Of a stretch of DNA of 7,620 nt, positions 6,127 through 7,620 are shown one piece after another. A program made the position numbers and the translations under genes. The stretch spans positions 1 through 7,620 of the forward strand of contig CAIYOL010000307.1 of assembly GCA_903927855.1 (NCBI GenBank), given 5' to 3'. How positions within the stretch are numbered: position 1 is the stretch's first letter; each line of letters begins with the position of its first letter. The notes under the pieces were generated by a model. The model saw nothing but the letters and a program-made list of their open reading frames with translations, did no database searches and had not been told where the DNA came from. The stretch is from an uncultured Planctomycetota bacterium. GTDB lineage: Bacteria; Planctomycetota; Phycisphaerae; Sedimentisphaerales; Anaerobacaceae.

Positions 6127-7185
6127 ATGGGAACTGTTTGTCTGCCAGATTCTGCCGGTCGGAAAATTTTGCTGATAGGCGATATTAACGGGGTTTTTTC
6201 AGATGCCGATGCCCCCACCGCTTTGCTTCGCAAAGCGAAGCAGTGGGGGGCGGCCTGTGAAATACAGACCAATATGCCTGATGCAATCGAGATGGCTTCG
6301 AAGAACAACTTCGCGGCAATCGCTGTTGTAATGTCGGGGGTGTCGAGTAGGTTAGCTTCGGCTCTGAAATCCTTAAGGGCTGTAAATGGCAATGCGAAGA
6401 TTATTCTTCTGGCGCAAGTGTACGAAGAGCCGGCTGCGTTACAGATGGTTAGTTCCGCCTTCAACGGTGCAGCTTTGGCGGATGACTATTTGATTTGTCC
6501 GGTTCAGACAGATAGATTCCGCGAATCCGTTTCCCCTGTCGGCGTGGGCGCTCCTGTTGCTATTGATGCAGCGAGTGAAAGGGTAAGACAGCTTGAGAAG
6601 TTAGCCACGGAGGACGATTTGACCGGCCTGAAGAACAGAAGATATATTTGGGAGTTTTCCAGGCAGGTTATAGCCCGTGCCAGAGGTGAAAACGGGAGGG
6701 TGACGCTGCTTATTTTCGATATCGATGACTTCAAACGTTACAACGATGTTTATGGTCACAAAGCCGGCGACGAAGTTTTAAAACAAGCTGCTGTTTTGAT
6801 GAGGCGGTGCTGCCGGGGACACGATGTCGTAGGCAGAATCGGCGGGGATGAGTTCGCTGTTGTTTTCTGGGACGACCCGCGGAGAAAGCTGTCTGTGGAA
6901 GAGACCGAAAGGCGCTCGATAACGGCTGACCACCCCAAAGAGGCGATTTTTATAGCGAAACGATTTAGAAAAGAATTGGGCAAAGCGGAGCTGCATCTGC
7001 TCGGCCCGGAAGGTAAAGGCATTCTGACCATAAGCGGCGGACTGGCCAGTTTCCCTCGCGACGGGGCGACAACAGATGAGCTTTTCGAGCAGGCGGACAA
7101 GGCATTGCTGGAAGCGAAGCGCAGCGGCAAAAATAAGATTTATCTGGTCGGTAGTCCACGAGGCGATATAGCTGAGGTCGAATAA
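6127..7185 (+). CDS. Diguanylate cyclase: degenerate receiver domain plus GGDEF domain
   Basis: 352 residues, soluble, making c-di-GMP from two GTP. Residues 13-127 look like a receiver fold: KILLIGD (13-19), KIILLAQ (91-97) and YLICPV (121-126) fit strands 1, 4 and 5. The phospho-acceptor Asp at the end of strand 3 (AIAVVMS, 64-70) is missing, the Thr/Ser after strand 4 is A96, and the conserved Lys before Pro is C124. Ordinary phosphorylation is therefore unlikely. A linker helix (150-162) leads to the GGDEF domain: DDLTGLKNRR (163-172), FDIDDFK with metal ligand D198, N206, and an intact GGDEF at 239-243. The inhibitory I-site RxxD is R230-D233, at the usual five-residue distance. An Arg/Glu-rich insert (about 249-270) follows GGDEF. 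An in-frame TAA at 6124-6126 directly precedes the ATG, so no earlier start is possible. GAGGAG (6103-6108) is 18 nt away; the closer GGGG (6114-6117) is weak. Confidence 0.93.
   Translation: MGTVCLPDSAGRKILLIGDINGVFSDADAPTALLRKAKQWGAACEIQTNMPDAIEMASKNNFAAIAVVMSGVSSRLASALKSLRAVNGNAKIILLAQVYEEPAALQMVSSAFNGAALADDYLICPVQTDRFRESVSPVGVGAPVAIDAASERVRQLEKLATEDDLTGLKNRRYIWEFSRQVIARARGENGRVTLLIFDIDDFKRYNDVYGHKAGDEVLKQAAVLMRRCCRGHDVVGRIGGDEFAVVFWDDPRRKLSVEETERRSITADHPKEAIFIAKRFRKELGKAELHLLGPEGKGILTISGGLASFPRDGATTDELFEQADKALLEAKRSGKNKIYLVGSPRGDIAEVE
6212..6249. repeat. Imperfect palindrome inside the diguanylate cyclase coding sequence
   Basis: Arms of 19 nt (6212-6230 and 6231-6249) pair at 16 positions plus one G-T wobble. 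The outer seven pairs, CCCCCAC with GTGGGGG, are perfect; the inside is built from GCTTTGC/GCTTCG words. It encodes residues about 29-41 (APTALLRKAKQWG), between strand 1 and the first helix of the receiver-like domain. It resembles intergenic REP-type palindromes more than ordinary coding sequence. Confidence 0.6.
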
Positions 7186-7194
7186 CGCTGTCTG

Positions 7195-7576
7195 AATTGG
7201 CTTTGTTGGTTCGACAGGCTCACCATAAATGGTTCGACCTTGCTCACCACAGGTGGGTTCGACATGCTCACCACAGGTTGGGTTTGATTGGGTTCGTTTT
7301 GACCAAGTGTCCAATTCGCATTTTTTGTTGTAATTCATTGTCTTTATTGCGGTTATAAATATTTGACTTTTTTGAAAATTGGGTTCGTTTCGCATAATTA
7401 ACTTCATTTTGATTGATTTTTCCGCTCAGCGCAGACAATCTCCGCTTCCGTTGCTTAAGCCACAGAGAACACAGAGAAATAAGTTATAAACAGTATCAAT
7501 TGGTTATTGGAAACCGCTCATTGGTAATTCCTCTAAAAAGTTTCCTTTCAAGAGAGACTTTCCCCCCGCAACCCCC
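7195..7576 (-). repeat. Dispersed element, copy R (inverted relative to L)
   Basis: The reverse complement matches 611-893 block for block, including the 28 identical bases at 7289-7316. Relative to L it lacks a short CGCTCTCTG duplication within the CTCTGTG phrase, and it has extra bases at its outer side (CTTTTTAGAGG region, about 7530-7550). It also carries the 24-bp tandem array between its GAACCCA block and its terminal ACAAAGCCAATT (7195-7206 on the complement). The matching reading frame starts at ATG 7393-7395 on the minus strand and gives MRNEPNFQKSQIFIT…LDTWSKRTQ. Its inner end lies 9 nt after the stop codon of the diguanylate cyclase gene, which runs towards it. I do not call a protein, for the reason given for copy L. 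Confidence 0.85.
7208..7278. repeat. Three tandem units of about 24 bp (GGTTCGAC…GCTCACCA)
   Basis: Units begin at 7208, 7231 and 7256. Each has GGTTCGAC, two to four variable bases, GCTCACCA, then a variable end (TAAAT or CAGGT). On the minus strand one frame reads GEHVEP, GEQGRT, GEPVEP. I recall similar GGTTCGACA-GCTCACC words as dispersed repeats in other environmental bacteria. The array is absent at the equivalent point of copy L. Confidence 0.8.
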
Positions 7577-7581
7577 TTGTA

Positions 7582-7601
7582 TTCCTGTCGGAAGACAGGA
7601 A
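7582..7601. repeat. Perfect hairpin with GGAA tetraloop
   Basis: Arms TTCCTGTC (7582-7589) and GACAGGAA (7594-7601) pair over 8 bp around GGAA, a GNRA-type loop. It lies just outside copy R, as the 580-614 stem-loop lies at the outer edge of copy L. No T-run follows. Confidence 0.7.
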
Positions 7602-7620
7602 AGGTGGCAAAACGACGGGG

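Noticed and set aside
7208..7278. CRISPR array
   Set aside because: Units are contiguous at 23-25 bp with no unique spacers between them.
6778..7407. Minus-strand frame of 209 codons
   Set aside because: It begins in repeat copy R and runs antisense through the GGDEF domain; no independent support.
611..7576. Composite transposon or integron cassette
   Set aside because: The bracketing repeats are inverted and similar, but no transposase or integrase is present and target duplications cannot be seen; the genes between are ordinary chromosomal ones.

Overview
The window most resembles an uncultured planctomycete, probably of the Phycisphaerae/Sedimentisphaerales side of the phylum. This is inference from three things: a dispersed element whose conceptual translation carries NEPNF / LDTWSKRTQ-type peptides of the kind that litter such genomes, a secreted GH10 glycosidase with a planctomycete/Verrucomicrobia-like N-terminal extension, and many short palindromes between genes. 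No marker gene fixes the taxonomy.

Layout. 1-174 (minus) is the N-terminal part of a ZupT-like ZIP metal transporter that runs off the left edge. 175-610 has no gene but holds four separate stem-loops. 611-893 is copy L of a dispersed repeat of about 280 bp. On the minus strand follow a small staphylococcal-nuclease-fold protein (906-1193) with two altered catalytic positions, then a secreted GH10 xylanase-like enzyme (1378-2634). The gap between them holds a long stem-loop and a perfect 22-bp palindrome. A short divergent promoter region (2635-2795) separates GH10 from a plus-strand pair: S-adenosylhomocysteine hydrolase (2796-4055) and, 44 nt later, a 622-residue protein with six membrane segments and a TPR-like soluble part (4100-5968). 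A separately promoted diguanylate cyclase with a degenerate receiver domain follows (6127-7185). 7195-7576 is copy R of the repeat, inverted relative to L and enlarged by a tandem array of 24-bp units; one more hairpin closes the window.

How it fits together. Most genes look like independent units: metal uptake, polysaccharide cleavage outside the cytoplasm, recycling of S-adenosylhomocysteine, an envelope protein of unknown role, and a c-di-GMP signalling enzyme. Only ahcY and the membrane/TPR gene look co-transcribed. I see no transposase, CRISPR array, toxin-antitoxin pair, phage gene or obvious defence system. The most unusual signal is non-genic: two inverted copies of one element, each ending 9-12 nt past the stop codon of a convergent gene, with an apparent reading frame in which every codon difference between the copies changes the amino acid.
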